Shown: one piece after another, positions 62,876 to 64,000 of the stretch
Numbering within the stretch: position 1 is the stretch's first letter
Layout: each line of letters starts with the position of its first letter
Assembly (NCBI RefSeq): GCF_000279145.1
Contig: NC_018178.1
Coordinates: 1,178,001-1,242,000 of the forward strand
Length of the DNA: 64,000 nt
Source of the DNA: Melioribacter roseus P3M-2
GTDB lineage: Bacteria; Bacteroidota; Ignavibacteria; Ignavibacteriales; Melioribacteraceae
Reading direction: 5' to 3'
Translations under genes and position numbers: made by a program
Notes under the pieces: generated by a model
What the model was told of the DNA's origin: nothing
Seen by the model: the letters and a program-made list of their open reading frames with translations, nothing else
Databases searched by the model: none

Positions 62876-64000
62876 TAATCAAATTAAGTTTAAGGTGCCG
62901 TTGTTCTGGAAATTTTCGATAGCTATTATTCTTATAGTTATTGTTTTCGGTTCGGTAAACTCTATACTAATTTTTAATAACGTTCAAACTTCGCTTCAAA
63001 AGGAAACAGAAAAAAGGGGACTCTTCATTGCTAGGAGCATATCCAATCAGATAACGCCGGATCTCTTGTTCGAAGATTATGTTTCGATACAAAACACCAT
63101 CAATAATATAAAAAACACAGATTCTACGATTGCCTATATTCTCGTTCTCGACACGGAGAAAAAGCCGATTGTTCACACTTTTGAAAACCGGCTCTCCGGT
63201 AATCTGGCAGCAGCTAATTCCCTCGATGGCAATAAAATTTATAATACGCAGTTGCTTAAATTAAAAAACGATGAAAGCAGTTTGATTCTTGATATCGCCG
63301 TACCGGTGCTGAGCGGAGAGGTGGGAGAAGTGAGAGTAGGCCTTTATGAAAATTTTATTCAAAACGACGTTGAAGCGACGGTTATGGTCTTTTGGATTAT
63401 GGTTGCAATTTTTTTGGCTTTTGGTATTATTGGAGCCTTTGTTTTTGCCAATTTCATAACGAAACCTATTAAGTTAATTCAGAATGTGGCCGACAGAATC
63501 GATCTGGCGAACATTGGAATTAATCCTATTCCAATTATCAAAATCAGAGACAGGTTTCTTGGGAAAATAAAAATGTACTTTAGGGCAGAGGACGAAATAG
63601 ATATACTTGCGGATCGATTCAATCAGATGATTGTTAGGCTTGACAAAGCATACCGCGATTTGCAAAAAGCCAACGCCAATCTTATTCAATCGGAAAAACT
63701 TGCAACCGTAGGCACACTTACGGCCGGTATAGCTCATGAAATTAATAACCCTATTGCCGGACTTAAAAATTGTATTCGCAGGTTGATAAACGATCCGGAA
63801 AATATTGTCCAGAATAAAAAATATCTTGCTATGATGGATAATGCAGTGGAGAAAATCGAAAAAGTGGTGGGTAATTTACTTAATTTCTCCAGAAAACAAA
63901 ACGAAGACTTCGGTTACTTGTCAATTCATAAAGTCATTGAAAATTCATTGCTGTTCGTTGGGCATCGACTCGAAAAATTAAGAATTACAGTTACGAAAAA
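62856..64000 (+). CDS. Sensor histidine kinase (3' end beyond the window)
   Basis: The gene starts at ATG 62856 (or 62859), overlapping the binding-protein stop by 20 bases, and stays open to 64000. It has a membrane segment (SIAIILIVIVFGSVNSIL, about 20-37), a periplasmic domain (about 40-165) and a second segment (FWIMVAIFLAFGIIGAFVFANF, about 171-192). A HAMP domain and a coiled linker come next (EDEIDILADRFNQMIVRLDKAYRDLQ). The HisKA motif is TLTAGIAHEINNPIAGLKN (about 289-307). The ATP-binding domain is cut off after LRITVTKK. Coupling with a PhnD-like protein suggests a binding-protein-dependent sensor. Confidence 0.9.
   Translation, partial: MMNYINDNQIKFKVPLFWKFSIAIILIVIVFGSVNSILIFNNVQTSLQKETEKRGLFIARSISNQITPDLLFEDYVSIQNTINNIKNTDSTIAYILVLDTEKKPIVHTFENRLSGNLAAANSLDGNKIYNTQLLKLKNDESSLILDIAVPVLSGEVGEVRVGLYENFIQNDVEATVMVFWIMVAIFLAFGIIGAFVFANFITKPIKLIQNVADRIDLANIGINPIPIIKIRDRFLGKIKMYFRAEDEIDILADRFNQMIVRLDKAYRDLQKANANLIQSEKLATVGTLTAGIAHEINNPIAGLKNCIRRLINDPENIVQNKKYLAMMDNAVEKIEKVVGNLLNFSRKQNEDFGYLSIHKVIENSLLFVGHRLEKLRITVTK

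Overview
This window is a piece of a bacterial chromosome. The organism is most likely a member of the Ignavibacteria/Melioribacter branch of the Bacteroidota-Chlorobi group. The reasons are proteins ending in the NYPNPFNP-type type IX secretion tail (35767-38598 and 56874-57728), an S46 dipeptidyl-peptidase, a FadL-type outer-membrane protein, and the gene order around the replication origin. This is an inference from family content; no marker rRNA is present and I see no rRNA or tRNA gene.

Layout. (1) 1-2443: the end of a metallo-beta-lactamase-fold gene, then a lipoprotein gene split by a complete IS110-family element whose upstream non-coding part looks like a bridge RNA. (2) 2447-9264: an orphan PAS histidine kinase, a lipoprotein, trmB, an SRAP-domain gene overlapping prfA, and small membrane proteins. 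(3) 9470-14709: a FadL-like porin, then a leftward sulfur operon (merR, sulfide:quinone oxidoreductase-like flavoprotein, DUF1641, TusE/DsrC-like, DsrE2-like), then a frameshifted STAS-like gene. (4) 14931-22302: a patatin, an old-yellow-enzyme-type Fe-S flavoprotein, a NifX-like protein, two transporters, an M50-like membrane protein and an asparaginase. (5) 22303-32395: the replication origin region with DnaA boxes on both sides of dnaA, then dnaN, recF, a DUF721 gene, gyrB, an mgtE-like transporter and gyrA. (6) 32459-40723: an M1-like peptidase, an arsR-arsM pair, and secreted S8 and S46 peptidases. (7) 40808-47852: an accessory region with arrays of REP/REPIN-like repeats, a GIY-YIG protein, a large type IIG-like methyltransferase, a Na+/Ca2+ exchanger and a decayed IS256-family element. 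(8) 47961-57728: an esterase, glpD and a glycerophosphodiesterase, a GH88 hydrolase, an isoquinoline-oxidoreductase-type molybdoenzyme and small proteins. (9) 57764-61782: a leftward arsenic operon with two matching ArsR operator candidates. (10) 61998-64000: a frameshifted PhnD-like binding protein and a sensor kinase that runs off the window.

How the genes work together. The origin cluster supplies initiation, clamp, gap repair and gyrase functions. Sulfide handling (flavoprotein plus sulfur carriers) and arsenic detoxification (reductase, Acr3, ArsP-like permease, ArsM) suit an anoxic, sulfide-containing habitat. The most informative non-coding signals are the IS110 bridge-RNA candidate, whose guides can be matched to both element ends and to the right target flank, and the GTAG-hairpin repeats. 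Three genes carry apparent single-base indels in A/T runs, so a sequencing or assembly cause should be kept in mind.
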